Shown: positions 39,766 through 50,295 of the stretch, in pieces | Position numbering within the stretch: position 1 is the first letter of the stretch | How the letters are laid out: each line of letters starts with the position of its first letter | Origin: Microtetraspora malaysiensis | GTDB lineage: Bacteria > Actinomycetota > Actinomycetes > Streptosporangiales > Streptosporangiaceae | Direction of reading: 5' to 3' | Assembly (NCBI RefSeq): GCF_001528665.1 | Contig: NZ_BBYJ01000012.1 | Location: 1-64,000, forward strand | DNA length: 64,000 bases | Notes under the pieces: generated by a model | Seen by the model: only the letters and a program-made list of their open reading frames with translations | What the model was told of the DNA's origin: nothing | Databases searched by the model: none | Made by a program: the position numbers and the translations under genes

Positions 39766-39787
39766 GTTCTCAGAGAGATCTGAGAAC
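39766..39787 (-). promoter_or_regulatory. Perfect palindrome between the tricorn and DUF2231 genes
   Basis: The 9-bp arms GTTCTCAGA and TCTGAGAAC enclose GAGA. The stem is AT-richer than the window's terminators and lies about 70 bp before the DUF2231 ATG, so it could be an operator as well as a terminator of the tricorn gene. Confidence 0.45.
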
Positions 39788-39833
39788 AATATGAGCGCAC
39801 GCGGCGCCCCGCTCACGTAAGCGCCCCCCGCGG

Positions 39834-42800
39834 TCAGGTGGCGGCGCGGCCCCGCGGGGGACGGCCGGCGGGGTCGGGAGGCTCGGCGGCGGGGGTCGCG
39901 TCGAGCCCCTCCAGCGCCAGCCGCACCGCCGTGTCGAGCTGCGGGTCGGCGCCCACGGCCCAGTCGGCCGGGGTGTTGAGCACCGCCACGTCCGGTGCGG
40001 CGCCCCCGTTCTCCAGCTCCCAGCCGTACCCGCGGATCCAGAGCCCGTAGCCGGGGACGGTGACGGAGGTGCCGTCGCCGAGCCGGTGCCATTCGTCGTA
40101 GCCGATGACGCCGCCCCACGTCCTCGCCCCGACCACCGGGCCGAGGCCGAGCGCCTGCGCCGCGCCGGTGATGACGTCGCCGTCCGAGCACGTCGCCTCG
40201 TCGCACACGACGACGACCGGGCCGCGCGGCGCCTCCATGGGGTAGCTCGCCGGCTCGTGGTGGCGGCTCAGGTTCCAGCCGACGATCCGCCGCGACAGCT
40301 TCTCCAGCACGAGCTGCGAGGTGAAGCCGCCGCGGTTGCCCCGCACGTCGACGACGAGGGCGTCCCGCGCCAGCTCCCGGCCGAGGTCCCGGTGGAGCTG
40401 CGCCCAGCCGGCGGCGTCCATGTCGGGCACGTGCAGGTAGCCCGCCCGGCCCCCGCTCAGCCGCCGTACCCGCTGCCTGCGCTCCGCGACCCAGGCGTGG
40501 TAGCGCAGCGTGCGGTCGTCCCACAGCGGCACCACGGCCACCCGGAACACCCGGTCGCCGGACTCGACGGTGAGCTCCACCGGGCGGCCCGCCGTGTCCA
40601 CCAGCAGCGGCGCGGGCCCGGTGCGCGGGTCCACCGGCCTGCCGTCCACGGCCAGTACGGCGTCTCCCGGCCGCACGCCGGACCCGGCGAGAGGCGACCG
40701 GGCGTTCGGGTCGGAGGACTCGGCGGGCAGGACGCGCCGGACCCGCCACAGGCCGTCGGTGTCGGGCGCGAGGTCGGCGCCCAGCATGCCGACGTACCGG
40801 TACCACCCCTCCGGAGGGGCGGGCGCCACGTAGGCGTGGGAGGACGCCAGCTCGCCCAGCAGTTCCCCCAGCACGTCGGCGAAGTCGTCCGCGCCGGAGA
40901 TCCGATCGAGCCACGGCCGGTACGCGGCGAGCGCGCCGGGCCAGTCGACGCCCGCGAGGTCGGCCACCCAGAACTGGTCGCGCACCAGCCGCCCGGCCTC
41001 CGCGTACGCCTGGCGCCAGCGGCTCGGCGGGTCGATCTCGACCCGGATCCGGCGCAGGTCCACCTCGACCGGCTCGCCGCCGCCGATGACCTTCATCGCC
41101 CGTCCCTCGACGTACGCGATGCGGGTGCCGTCGCCGCTGGCCGAGAAGGCGTCGGCGGGCGCGACCTCCTCGCAGGAGCGCTTGGCGAGGTCGAACCGCT
41201 CCAGGAGGGGCCGCCGCGGCGGCCCAGGCTCTCCCGTGCCGAGGGAGCCGCGCAGGGGGTGGCGCAGCCAGGCGAGGCCGTCCTTGACCGCCTGGAGGCT
41301 CGTGTAGCGCCCCTCGGGCACGGGCAGGCCGACCACCCGGCCCGCCATCCCCTCGGTGTCCACGACCAGGTCGCCGCGGCCGGCGTCCTCCGGCTCGGCC
41401 GGGCGGCCGTCCACGGAGGGCGCGAACGGCGAGGGCGTGCTCCGCGCGAGCGGCAGCAGGAAGGGCCGGGAGCCCGCCGCGAAGGCCAGGTCGAAGCTGT
41501 GCGCGTCGGAGATCGGGTCGAAGGCCCGTCTGGACAGGAACGCCAGATATCTCCCGTCGGGGGTGAACACCGGCTCGACGTCGGTGAAGCGGCCGTCGGT
41601 GACCTCGACGACGAGCGGGTCGGCGCGCGTCACCTGGTCCGCCGGGTCCGGATCGCCGGGGGTTCCCTCAGGCGCCGGGCGGGGCGTCCGGGAGCGCAGC
41701 CGGGCCATCCGGATCGCCCGCAGCGAGCCCACCCCCGGGTGCGACCAGGCCAGCCAGGCCGAGTCGGGCGAGAACCTGGCCCCGCTGGGCGGGCCGCTCT
41801 CCGACCGTGCCAGCTCGGTGACCGTCGCGTCCGTCCCGCCGCCCGTGACGTCGACGAGGAGGAGCCTGCCGTCGTGCGTGCTGACGGCGATCATGGTCCC
41901 GTCCGGCGAGCCGGACAGCTCCAGCACCCGCCCGAGGCGGCCGCGGGCGAGGCTCCTGACCGTGCCGCCGGGCTCCGTCAGCTCGATGCCGTCCTCGCCG
42001 CCCGCGTCACTCACCCAGGCGACCGGTCCGTTGCCGCGCCGGGCCGCCTCCTCCCCCTCCGGCGCGCGTACGGCGCCGAGCACGACGGGGAGCCGGGCGC
42101 GGACGCCGGGGCGGGCGTCCAGGCACCGCGCCGGGCCGTCCTCGTGGGTGAGCCACAGGATGGCGCCCGCGACCTCGACGGCGCTGGCCCGTCCCGTGGC
42201 GTCGCAGGCGAGGTCGTCGAGCAGCGGCGGCGCGGGGCGGGGCCGGCGCCCGGTCCCCGCGCCGCCCAGCGTCACGTCCAGCCGCTCCGGGCGGACGTCC
42301 AGGCCGGGCAGCAGCCACAGCTCCCCCGCCCGCGTTTAGACGATCCGCCGCCCGTCCGTGCTCGCCTGGCGGGCGTAGAAGTCCTCGTGCCAGGTGTGCC
42401 GCTTCAGGTCCGAGCCGTCGAGGGCGCACGAGTAGACGTTGCCGACGCCCTCGTGATCGGACAGGAACGCGACCCGGCCCTCGACGATCATGGGCGAGGC
42501 GATCTGGCCCTCGTGGCTCTCCAGCAGCCGCCGCCCGTTGAGCCAGAGCCGGCCCGTGCCGCCACCCCGGTAGCGCTTCCAGTGCGCGGGGTCGTGTCCC
42601 GCCGCCCCCGTGAGCAGCAGCGTGTCCCCGCCCGACACGTGCAGGTCCTCCACCGGTCCGTACGGCTGCCGCGTGGCGGGCCGCCCGTCGTCCGGGATCG
42701 CGTACGCCCAGGTCCAGAACGTGAAGGGCTGGCCGTGCGCGCTGACGGCGGCGACGGTGCGGTCGTCGAGCCAGCCCCGGGACTCGGTGTACGGGTCGCC

Positions 42801-43055
42801 CCAGTAAGTGAGCCGGGTGGCGGGGCCGCCTCCGATCGCGGCCAGGTGGATCTCCGGGTCGCCGTCGCGGCGGCTGGTCCAGGCGACCCTGGTGCCGTCG
42901 GGCGAGAACCTCGGATGGCTCGCCCCGGCCCGGTCGACCGTGAGCCGCCATGCTCTGCCGCCGTCGAGCGGGGCGATCCAGACGTCGTCTTCCGCGACGA
43001 ACGTCAGCGATCGCCGGTGAACGTGGGGAAATCGAAGGTAAGACCCACTCGTCAC
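39834..43055 (-). pseudogene. Tricorn protease homolog interrupted by one in-frame TAA
   Basis: Read through, this is a 1073-aa tricorn-type protease, the usual length. It has N-terminal beta-propeller repeats (FSPDGTRVAWTSRRDGDPEIH), a second propeller, a PDZ domain and a C-terminal S41 peptidase core. The catalytic tetrad is intact: S739 and H740 (ASSHAYV), S957 (CSDGD) and E1015 (ELENGG), matching S745/H746/S965/E1023 of the Thermoplasma enzyme. Codon 240, at 42336-42338, is TAA in the context GRRIV-stop-TRAGELWLL, where relatives have a tyrosine-like residue. Both halves stay in one frame. The second half could be re-started at the GTG at 42275, which has CGGAG 9 nt upstream. Tricorn degrades peptides released by other proteases. 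A mutation, a sequencing error or readthrough are all possible. Confidence 0.85.
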
Positions 43056-43209
43056 CAAATAATCGTAACGGGAAGCCCTTTTACCGCAAGATCGTGATTT
43101 TTGCTACTCAAGATACCTGTGAGTCTCCTGCTTACACCTACCCGACATGAACGCCGATAAAGTGACGCATCGCAAGTGGTCAAGACAGGTAAAAAGGGAA
43201 GGCGTAACG

Positions 43210-44070
43210 GTGACCGACACGGACCGACAGCAGCACCCGGCTCGGCCCAGGAGCAAGGCCAAGCGCACCATCGGCGTCGGCCTCAGTGTGCTCGCGCTCG
43301 TAGGGAGCCTCGCGGCGTGCAGCGAGGCGAAGAACTCCGCGGACGGGGCTCCGTCGCCCGCCCCCTCGGACGCGCCCTCCGCCCAACCTTCGGAGCTCCC
43401 TGATCCGACACCCACGGTCAAGGAGACCGACCTTCGCAAGGTGACCTGCGAGTACCGCAAGGACGACACCGACAGCCCGGCGAAGATCGTCGGCTTCCCG
43501 CCGAAGCAGCTGTCGAAGGCGGTGATCAACGCCAAGACGATGACGATCTACACCAACCTCGGCAACATCGTCATCGACGTCGCCCCCGGTGACACGCCCT
43601 GCACGATCAACTCGTTCGCGTTCCTGGCGAGCAAGAAGTTCTTCGACAACACGGTCTGCCACCGGCTCACCACGATCGAGACCAACGGTCTCGGCCTGCT
43701 GCAGTGCGGCGACCCGCAGGCCAAGGGCGACGGCGAGAACCCGACCGACGGCACCGGCGGCCCCGGCTACCTGTTCCCCGACGAGAACCTCGGTCCGCAG
43801 TACGCCCGCGGCGTGGTGTTCATGGCCCAGGGCGGCGACGCCGCCAACTCCAACGGCAGCCAGTTCGTGATCTCCTACACGGACGAGAACGCCCAGCTCC
43901 CGCAGGCGTACACGCCGTTCGGCATCGTGCGCAAGGGCATGGAGATCGTCGACAAGGTCGCCAAGGGCGGGGTCAACACCGCCAAGGACGGCGTCGACAT
44001 CACCAGCGACGACGGCGGCTCGAACGCTCCCAAGATCAAGGTCCAGATCAAGACCATCAGGATCTCCTGA
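43210..44070 (+). CDS. Lipoprotein peptidyl-prolyl cis-trans isomerase (cyclophilin)
   Basis: A 286-aa exported cyclophilin. Residues about 15-40 form a lipoprotein signal peptide ending in the lipobox LAAC, followed by a Pro/Ser-rich linker. The cyclophilin domain starts near residue 125 (MTIYTNLGNIVIDV) and includes FDNTVCHRL, GDGENPTDGTGGPGYLFPDE and NGSQFVISY. Some human cyclophilin A active-site residues are replaced, as is common in this actinobacterial subgroup. Two conserved cysteines (in VCHR and LQCGD) could form a disulfide. GTG at 43210 is the start, with GGGAAGG 7 nt upstream. It probably helps exported proteins fold. It diverges from the tricorn gene. Confidence 0.9.
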   Translation: MTDTDRQQHPARPRSKAKRTIGVGLSVLALVGSLAACSEAKNSADGAPSPAPSDAPSAQPSELPDPTPTVKETDLRKVTCEYRKDDTDSPAKIVGFPPKQLSKAVINAKTMTIYTNLGNIVIDVAPGDTPCTINSFAFLASKKFFDNTVCHRLTTIETNGLGLLQCGDPQAKGDGENPTDGTGGPGYLFPDENLGPQYARGVVFMAQGGDAANSNGSQFVISYTDENAQLPQAYTPFGIVRKGMEIVDKVAKGGVNTAKDGVDITSDDGGSNAPKIKVQIKTIRIS

Positions 44071-44093
44071 CCCGCGGTCGCACCGCACGACGA

Positions 44094-44134
44094 ACGGCCC
44101 CCGGGCCCGGTTCACCACCGGGCCCGGGGGCCGT
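44094..44134. terminator. Bidirectional terminator between cyclophilin and aspS
   Basis: A 17-bp perfect GC stem (44094-44110 and 44118-44134) with a 7-nt loop lies between convergent genes. Confidence 0.75.
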
Positions 44135-44159
44135 CGTCATGTGCGCGGAAGCGGCGCGG

Positions 44160-45917
44160 TCAGGCCTTCGGCTCCGCCTCGCCCTTGGGCTTGGCGTCCA
44201 CCCCGGCCTCCTTGCGCTGATCGGTCGTGATCGGCGTGGGAGCGGCGGTCAGCGGGTCGAACCCGGAGGCGGTCTTCGGGAACGCGATCACGTCGCGGAT
44301 CGACTCGCCGCCCGCGAGGAGCATGCAGACGCGGTCCCAGCCGTAGGCGATGCCGCCATGCGGCGGCGGACCGTAGTTGAACGCCTCGAGGAGGAAGCCG
44401 AACTTGCTCTCCGCCTCCTCCTTGGAGATGCCGAGCACCTCGAAGACCCGCTGCTGCATCTCGGCCCGGTGGATACGGATCGAGCCGCCGCCGATCTCCA
44501 TGCCGTTGCAGACCATGTCGTACGCGTACGCCAGGGCCTCGCCGGGGTTGTCGTGGAAGGTGTCGGCGAACTCGGGCTTGGGGCCGGTGAACGGGTGGTG
44601 CACGGCCGTCCAGCCGGTCTGCCGGCCGACCTCGTCGACCACCGGCTCGAACATGGGGGCGTCCACGACCCACAGGAACGACCACTGCGACTCGTCGATC
44701 AGGTCGCAGCGGCGGCCGATCTCCAGCCGGGCCGCGCCGAGCAGCTCCCGCGAGGCGTGCGGCAGGCCGGCCGCGAAGAAGATCGCGTCCCCGGGCTGCG
44801 CGCCGGTGACCTTGGCCAGGCCGGCGATCTCGGTCTCGGACAGGTTCTTGGCCACCGGGCCGCCGAGCCCGTCCTCCTGGACCAGCACGTACGCCAGGCC
44901 CCGGGCGCCGCGCGACTTGGCCCACTCCTGCCAGGCGTCCAGCTCCTTGCGGGTCTGTCCGGCGCCGCCCGGCATGACGACCGCGCCGACGTACGGCGCC
45001 TGGAAGACGCGGAAGGAGGTGTTGGCGAAGTAGTCCGTCAGCTCGGTCAGCTCGACCCCGAAGCGCAGGTCCGGCTTGTCGGAGCCGTACCTGGACATCG
45101 CCTCGGCGTAGCTGATCCGCGGCAGCGGCGTCGGCAGCTCGTAGCCGAGGGTCTCCTTCCAGATGCGGCCGATCAGCGCCTCACCGAGCTCGATGACGTC
45201 GTCCTGGTCGACGAACGACATCTCGATGTCGATCTGAGTGAACTCCGGCTGCCGGTCCGCCCGCAGGTCCTCGTCACGGAAGCAGCGCGCGAGCTGGTAG
45301 TAGCGCTCGAGGCCGGAGACCATGAGGAGCTGCTTGAAGAGCTGCGGCGACTGCGGCAGGGCGTACCAGTTGCCCGGCTGGAGCCGTACCGGCACCAGGA
45401 AGTCGCGGGCGCCCTCCGGGGTGGAGCGGGTGAGGCTCGGGGTCTCGACGTAGACGAACCCGCGCTCCCGCATGACCTCGTTCGCCAGGTATGTCGCCTG
45501 CGAGCGAATCCGCAGCGCGTCGGCGACCTGGGCCCGGCGGATGTCGAGGTAGCGGTACTTCAGCCGCGCCTCCTCCGACACGCCGCTGCTGCCCTCGATC
45601 GGGAACGGCAGCGGCGCGGCCTCGCTCAGCACCTCCACCTCGGAGGCGACGACCTCGACGGCGCCGGTCGGCAGGTCGGGGTTCTCGTTGCCCTCCGGGC
45701 GCACGCGAACCTCGCCCGTCACCTTGACGCAGTACTCCGAGCGCAGGTCGTGGGCGTGATCCTCCTCACGGAAGACCACCTGGGCGGAGCCGGAGGCGTC
45801 CCGCAGGTCGATGAAGACGACCCCGCCGTGGTCGCGGCGGCGGGCCACCCAGCCCGCCAGCGTCACCCGCTGGCCTGCATGCTCCCTACGAAGCGTCCCT
45901 GCTTCGTGACTGCGCAT
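44160..45917 (-). CDS. aspS: Aspartyl-tRNA synthetase
   Basis: A 585-aa class II synthetase of bacterial type. An OB-fold anticodon-binding domain comes first ([21 protein letters not shown]). The catalytic core follows with motif 2 ([23 protein letters not shown], key words FRDED and QPEFTQ), the bacterial GAD insertion in the middle and motif 3 ([15 protein letters not shown]). Whether it also charges tRNA-Asn cannot be judged. The start is the ATG at 45917, overlapping the hisS stop by one base; a GTG one codon earlier is equally possible. The last 25 residues are a Lys/Glu-rich tail. Confidence 0.96.
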   Translation of the reverse strand: MRSHEAGTLRREHAGQRVTLAGWVARRRDHGGVVFIDLRDASGSAQVVFREEDHAHDLRSEYCVKVTGEVRVRPEGNENPDLPTGAVEVVASEVEVLSEAAPLPFPIEGSSGVSEEARLKYRYLDIRRAQVADALRIRSQATYLANEVMRERGFVYVETPSLTRSTPEGARDFLVPVRLQPGNWYALPQSPQLFKQLLMVSGLERYYQLARCFRDEDLRADRQPEFTQIDIEMSFVDQDDVIELGEALIGRIWKETLGYELPTPLPRISYAEAMSRYGSDKPDLRFGVELTELTDYFANTSFRVFQAPYVGAVVMPGGAGQTRKELDAWQEWAKSRGARGLAYVLVQEDGLGGPVAKNLSETEIAGLAKVTGAQPGDAIFFAAGLPHASRELLGAARLEIGRRCDLIDESQWSFLWVVDAPMFEPVVDEVGRQTGWTAVHHPFTGPKPEFADTFHDNPGEALAYAYDMVCNGMEIGGGSIRIHRAEMQQRVFEVLGISKEEAESKFGFLLEAFNYGPPPHGGIAYGWDRVCMLLAGGESIRDVIAFPKTASGFDPLTAAPTPITTDQRKEAGVDAKPKGEAEPKA

Positions 45918-47173
45918 CACGAGAATTTCCCCTTCAGGATGTCGACGACCTCGGCGATCGGCACCGCGGTCTGCTCGGCTGTGGTCATGTCCTTCACTTG
46001 CGCGGTCCCCGATTCCAGATCCCGGTCGCCGAGGATCAGGGCGTACCGGGCGCCGCTGCGGTCCGCCGCCTTCATCGCGCCCTTGACGCCGCGCCCGCCG
46101 AAGGCCATGTCGACCGAAAGGCCGGCCCGGCGCAGCTCCGCCACCAGGGCGAAGACCCGCCGCCGCGCCTCCTCGCCGAGAGGTACGGCGAACACGTCCA
46201 CGCTGCCCTGACGCTCGGCGAGCAGTCCCTCGGCCTCCATCGCGAGGACGGTGCGGTCGACGCCGAGCGCCCAGCCGACGCTGGGCAGCGGCGGACCGCC
46301 GATCATCTCGCTCAGGCCGTCGTAGCGGCCACCGCCGCCCACGGCCGACTGGGCGCCGAGGCCGTCGTGCACGAACTCGAAGGTCGTACGGGTGTAGTAG
46401 TCGAGGCCGCGGACCAGCCGGGGGTCGTCGGTGTAGGAGATGCCCACCTCACGAAGAAGGCCACGCACCTCCTCGTGGTAGGCCTTGCACGCCCCGCACA
46501 GGTGGTCGGTGACCAGCGGCGCGTCCGCGAGCTGGGCGCGGACCTCGGGCCGCTTGTCGTCGAGAACGCGCAACGGGTTGATCTCGATCCGCTGACGGGT
46601 CGGCTCGTCCAGGTCGAGCCCGCGCAGGAACTCCTGCAGCGCGGCCCGGTACGCGGGACGGCACTCACGGCAGCCCAGCGAGTTCAGCAGCAGCCGCACG
46701 TTCCGCAGCCCGAGCCGTGTGTAGCCGTCCATGGCGAGCGTGATCAGCTCGGCGTCCAGGGCCGGGTCCTCCGCGCCCAGCGCCTCGGCCCCGACCTGGG
46801 AGAAGTGGCGGTACCTGCCCTTCTGGGCCCGCTCGTACCGGTAGTAGCTGCCGGAGTACCACAGCTTGACCGGCAGCGGGCCGCCCGGCAGGCCGTGCTC
46901 GATCACCGCGCGCACCACGGAGGCGGTGCCCTCGGGGCGCAGCGTGATCGACCGCCCGCCCTTGTCCTCGAAGGTGTACATCTCCTTGGTCACGATGTCG
47001 GTGGACTCACCGACGCCGCGGGAGAACAGCCGGGTGTCCTCGAAGGCCGGCGTCTCGATGTACCCGTAGCCCGCCGCGCGGGCCGGCGCGGACAGCGCGT
47101 CGCGTACGGCGAGCGCCCATTCGGAGCGCGGCGGCATCCAGTCGAAGGTGCCCTTCGGCGCTTGAAAGCTCAT
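45917..47173 (-). CDS. hisS: Histidyl-tRNA synthetase
   Basis: A 418-aa class II synthetase. Motif 2 ([21 protein letters not shown]), the histidine loops [12 protein letters not shown] and GGGGRYDGL, and the C-terminal anticodon domain are all present. The ATG overlaps the stop of the upstream MBL-fold gene by one base (TGATG), and its own stop overlaps aspS, so MBL-hisS-aspS is a tightly coupled operon. Confidence 0.96.
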   Translation of the reverse strand: MSFQAPKGTFDWMPPRSEWALAVRDALSAPARAAGYGYIETPAFEDTRLFSRGVGESTDIVTKEMYTFEDKGGRSITLRPEGTASVVRAVIEHGLPGGPLPVKLWYSGSYYRYERAQKGRYRHFSQVGAEALGAEDPALDAELITLAMDGYTRLGLRNVRLLLNSLGCRECRPAYRAALQEFLRGLDLDEPTRQRIEINPLRVLDDKRPEVRAQLADAPLVTDHLCGACKAYHEEVRGLLREVGISYTDDPRLVRGLDYYTRTTFEFVHDGLGAQSAVGGGGRYDGLSEMIGGPPLPSVGWALGVDRTVLAMEAEGLLAERQGSVDVFAVPLGEEARRRVFALVAELRRAGLSVDMAFGGRGVKGAMKAADRSGARYALILGDRDLESGTAQVKDMTTAEQTAVPIAEVVDILKGKFS

Positions 47174-47877
47174 CAAAGTCCCCTGGTCGGGCCGGCGGGC
47201 GGCGCGTCCCCGCCCGGGGCCTGCTGGTCGAGCAGCCCGCGGAGGTAGGGGTTGGTCGCGCGCTCGCGGCCAATGGTCGTCTGCGGTCCATGGCCGGGCA
47301 GGACCGTCGTCTCGTCCGGCAGCGGCAGGCACACGGTGGCCAGGCTGCGCAGGATCGTCTCGTGGTCCCCGCCCGGAAGGTCGGTACGGCCGATGGAGCC
47401 GGCGAACAGCAGGTCGCCCGAGAACATGATCTCAGGAACCCGGAACGTCACCGACCCCCTGGTATGGCCGGGCGCGTGGTCGACCGTGATCTCCATGCCC
47501 GCGAGTTTCAGCACGGCGCCGTCGCTCAGCTCGCGGACGTCGTCGGGCTCGGTGAACTCCAGCCCGCCGAAAAGCATCTGCCCGGCATTCAGGGAGAGCC
47601 CCTTGCCGGGATCCGAGAGCAGCTCGCGATCCTCGGGGTGGATCCACGCGGGCACGTCCCGGGCGCCGCAGACGGGCACGACGGACCACATGTGGTCGAT
47701 GTGGCCGTGGGTCAGCAGCACCGCGACCGGCTTGAGCCGGTACTCGCGCACGATCTCGTCGAGGCCCTCGACAGCGTCCTGACCTGGGTCGATGATGACG
47801 CACTCCTCGCCTGCGGCGGGCGCGACAACATAGCAGTTGGTCTGGAAGGACCCTGCGGGAAACCCGGCGACGAGCAC
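47173..47877 (-). CDS. MBL-fold metallo-hydrolase (glyoxalase II-like)
   Basis: A 234-aa metallo-beta-lactamase-fold hydrolase. Metal-binding motifs are THGHIDHMW, the second histidine in [10 protein letters not shown], the aspartate in [20 protein letters not shown] and the last histidine in LPGHGPQT. This is the group annotated as hydroxyacylglutathione hydrolase-like; actinobacteria use mycothiol rather than glutathione, so the substrate is open. GTG start with AGAGG upstream. Its place before hisS is conserved in actinobacteria. Confidence 0.9.
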   Translation of the reverse strand: MLVAGFPAGSFQTNCYVVAPAAGEECVIIDPGQDAVEGLDEIVREYRLKPVAVLLTHGHIDHMWSVVPVCGARDVPAWIHPEDRELLSDPGKGLSLNAGQMLFGGLEFTEPDDVRELSDGAVLKLAGMEITVDHAPGHTRGSVTFRVPEIMFSGDLLFAGSIGRTDLPGGDHETILRSLATVCLPLPDETTVLPGHGPQTTIGRERATNPYLRGLLDQQAPGGDAPPAGPTRGL

Positions 47878-47903
47878 GGAATCGGCCTCTTCGTCTCAGA
47901 AGA

Positions 47904-47932
47904 TGTATCAAGGAATGCGCGAGCGAATGTAA
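47904..47932 (-). promoter_or_regulatory. Candidate promoter of MBL-hisS-aspS
   Basis: On the minus strand TTACAT (47927-47932), a 17-bp spacer and GATACA (47904-47909) lie about 27 bp before the GTG start of the MBL-fold gene. Confidence 0.35.
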
Positions 47933-48034
47933 CCGAAGGGTACCGGTGCGGGTCGGCAGGCTGCGAACGCATACCCGTGTGCCGATACGATTCGCCCACC
48001 TCAATAGTCATTCTTGGACAGTCGGGAGGACGAA

Positions 48035-48871
48035 GTGGTCACCGGCAAGGACCGCCAGAAGCAGCTGGCCCGGGATCATTACCAGCGGCAGACGCAGGCG
48101 AGACTTGAGCGGCAGCGCAAGGCCCGGCGCACCGCCGTCATCGGAACGACCACCGTCGCCGTCGTGGCGGTGGGGGCGATCGTGGGGGCGATCGCCTTCC
48201 TGGGGCGCGGCGACGACGCCACCGCGAACGCCAAGCCGAGCATCGCCGCCGGCGAGGAGCCGAAGGGCTACGACCCCGCCGCCGGCACGTGCTCGTACGT
48301 GAAGGCGGCCGACGGCGGCCCGGTCAAGGACGTGGGCATGCCGCCCGAGAAGGTGAGCACCGCCCCGGCGGTCATGACGATCAAGACCAACTACGGGGAC
48401 ATCGTCGCCGACCTCGACGCGGTCAACGCGCCCTGCACGGTCAACTCGTTCAAGTTCCTCGCGTCGAAGGACTACTTCGACAACAGCCGGTGCCACCGGA
48501 TGGGCACCAGCTTCCCGATCCTGCAGTGCGGCGACCCGCTGGCCAAGGCCGACGGCAAGAACCCCACCGACGGACAGGGCGGCCCCGGCTACCGCTTCGT
48601 GGACGAGAACCTCGCGGGCGCCAAGTACACCCGCGGCGTGCTCGCCATGGCCAACAGCGGCCCCGCGACCAACGGCAGCCAGTTCTTCATCGTGTACGGC
48701 GACACCGGGCTGAGCGCGGACTACACGCCTTTCGGTACCGTGACGAAGGGGCTGGAAATCCTGGACAAAGTGGCCAAGAGGGGCGTGATCACCGGAGCCG
48801 GTGGCGACGGCACGGGCGCACCCAAGCGGCCCGTCGAAATCAAAGACGTGACAATTACCAGCAAGAGCTGA
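48035..48871 (+). CDS. Membrane-anchored peptidyl-prolyl cis-trans isomerase (cyclophilin)
   Basis: A 278-aa protein with a basic cytoplasmic N-terminus (DRQKQLARDHYQRQTQARLERQ, key words DRQKQ and RQTQARLERQ), one membrane helix at about 33-57 and an outer cyclophilin domain from about residue 120 (MTIKTNYGDIVADL ... FDNSRCHRM ... NGSQFFIVYG). It is a paralog of the lipoprotein cyclophilin 4 kb upstream: the stretch around LQCGDPLAKADGKNPTDG is nearly the same. The GTG at 48035 is the start, with GGAGG 5 nt upstream. The neighbourhood (MBL, cyclophilin, DUF349, rel) is the standard actinobacterial one. Confidence 0.9.
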   Translation: MVTGKDRQKQLARDHYQRQTQARLERQRKARRTAVIGTTTVAVVAVGAIVGAIAFLGRGDDATANAKPSIAAGEEPKGYDPAAGTCSYVKAADGGPVKDVGMPPEKVSTAPAVMTIKTNYGDIVADLDAVNAPCTVNSFKFLASKDYFDNSRCHRMGTSFPILQCGDPLAKADGKNPTDGQGGPGYRFVDENLAGAKYTRGVLAMANSGPATNGSQFFIVYGDTGLSADYTPFGTVTKGLEILDKVAKRGVITGAGGDGTGAPKRPVEIKDVTITSKS

Positions 48872-48931
48872 CGTAATACAACCAAGGGCACATTGGGGCC
48901 CCGGAGGCTGATTCGAGTGCGGGAGGACACC

Positions 48932-50161
48932 GTGACCACCGACCCGTGGGGCCGGGTAGACGACGACGGCACCGTCTACGTACGTACGGCCGAGGGTGAA
49001 CGAGCCGTCGGGTCCTGGCAGGCCGGTGAACCGGAGGAGGCTCTCGCCTACTACCACCGCAAGTACGAGGAGCTGGCCGGCCAGATTCAGCTCCTCGAAC
49101 AGCGGGTGAAGGGCACCGACCTGCCGCCCACGCAGGCGGAGGCGAGCATCCTGAAGCTCCGCGAGGCCGTCACCGAGGCCCACGCCGTGGGCGACCTGGC
49201 CGCGCTCCAGAGCCGCCTGGAGGCCTTGAGCGAGATCGTCGGCAAGCGTCGCGAGGAAGTGAAGGTCGCGCGTGACAAGGCGCGGACCCAGGCGCGCGAC
49301 GTCAAGGAGCGGATCGTCGCCGAGGCCGAGCGGATCGCCGAGGAAGCGACCCACTGGAAGTCCGGCGGCGAGCGGCTGCGCCAGCTCGTCGAGGAGTGGA
49401 AGGCCGCCGAGCGCATCGACCGCCCCACCGAGGCGGGCCTGTGGAAGCGCCTGTCCGCCGCGCGTACGGCGTTCGCCAAGCGGCGCAAGGCGTACTTCTC
49501 CTCGCTGGACGAGCAGCGGGACGCGGTGCGCGACGAGAAGGAGCGCATCGTCGCCGAGGCGGAGGCGATCGCCGGCTCGACCGACTGGAACGCGACCGCC
49601 GCCACCTACCGGGAGCTGATGCACCGGTGGAAGGCCGCCGGCCGCGCCTCCCGTGAGGTCGAGGACGAGCTGTGGACCAGGTTCAAGGGCGCGCAGGACC
49701 TGTTCTTCCAGGCCAGGTCGGCCGTCTTCGCCGAGCGGGACGCCTCCTTCGCGGCGAACGCGGAGATCAAGGAGACGCTGCTCGCCGAGGCCGGGAAGCT
49801 GCTGCCGATCACGGACGCGAGGAGCGCCCGCGCGGTGCTGCGCGGCATCCTGGAGCGCTGGGAGGCGGCCGGACCGGTGCCGCGGGAGCAGCGCGACCGG
49901 CTGGAGGGCGGCCTGCGCAAGATCGATGACGCGGTCCGCAAGGCCGAGGAGAACGAGTGGCGCCGCACGAACCCGGAGGCCAGGGCGCGCGCCCAGGACA
50001 CCGTCAACCAGCTCCGCCGGTCGATCGAGCAGCTCGAGACCCGGCTGTCCAAGGCCCGGGCGGCGGGCCGCGACAAGGACGTCAAGGAGACCGAGGAGGC
50101 GCTCACCGCGCGCCGCTCCTGGCTTGAGGAGGCCGAGCGCACGCTCGCCGAGTTCTCCTGA
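48932..50161 (+). CDS. DUF349 domain-containing coiled-coil protein
   Basis: A 409-aa, highly charged, mostly helical protein with several DUF349 repeats (pattern W-K-S-x-x-R-L-R-Q-L-V-E-E-W-K-A-A, then LWKRLSAARTAF, seen again as LMHRWKAAGRASREVEDELW and ILERWEAAGPVPREQ). The function is unsettled; DUF349 proteins are conserved beside rel in actinobacteria and have been tied to nucleic acid or ribosome-related roles only loosely. The C-terminus is a long coiled coil. GTG start with GGGAGG upstream. Confidence 0.88.
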   Translation: MTTDPWGRVDDDGTVYVRTAEGERAVGSWQAGEPEEALAYYHRKYEELAGQIQLLEQRVKGTDLPPTQAEASILKLREAVTEAHAVGDLAALQSRLEALSEIVGKRREEVKVARDKARTQARDVKERIVAEAERIAEEATHWKSGGERLRQLVEEWKAAERIDRPTEAGLWKRLSAARTAFAKRRKAYFSSLDEQRDAVRDEKERIVAEAEAIAGSTDWNATAATYRELMHRWKAAGRASREVEDELWTRFKGAQDLFFQARSAVFAERDASFAANAEIKETLLAEAGKLLPITDARSARAVLRGILERWEAAGPVPREQRDRLEGGLRKIDDAVRKAEENEWRRTNPEARARAQDTVNQLRRSIEQLETRLSKARAAGRDKDVKETEEALTARRSWLEEAERTLAEFS

Positions 50162-50174
50162 CGCCGGGTTCATC

Positions 50175-50242
50175 GGGGGCGGCTCCGGCCGCCCCCGCCG
50201 CCGGACCGTCCCGTCCCCCGTCGCGATCGCGCGGCGGGGGAC
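50175..50242. terminator. Pair of hairpins between convergent DUF349 gene and rel
   Basis: The first hairpin has 9-bp arms (50175-50183, 50188-50196). The second has 13-nt arms (50213-50225, 50230-50242) with one G-U-type mismatch. Together they can terminate both converging transcripts. Confidence 0.65.
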
Positions 50243-50295
50243 GACGCGTGTCAGGGGTCAGGGGTGACGCGGCCCGAAGGGCCCCGCGCGGACGG

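Noticed and set aside
40086-43097. 1003-codon plus-strand frame opposite the tricorn gene
   Set aside because: Antisense shadow: composition dominated by Arg, Gly, Val and His, with no motif, while the minus strand encodes a clear tricorn protease.
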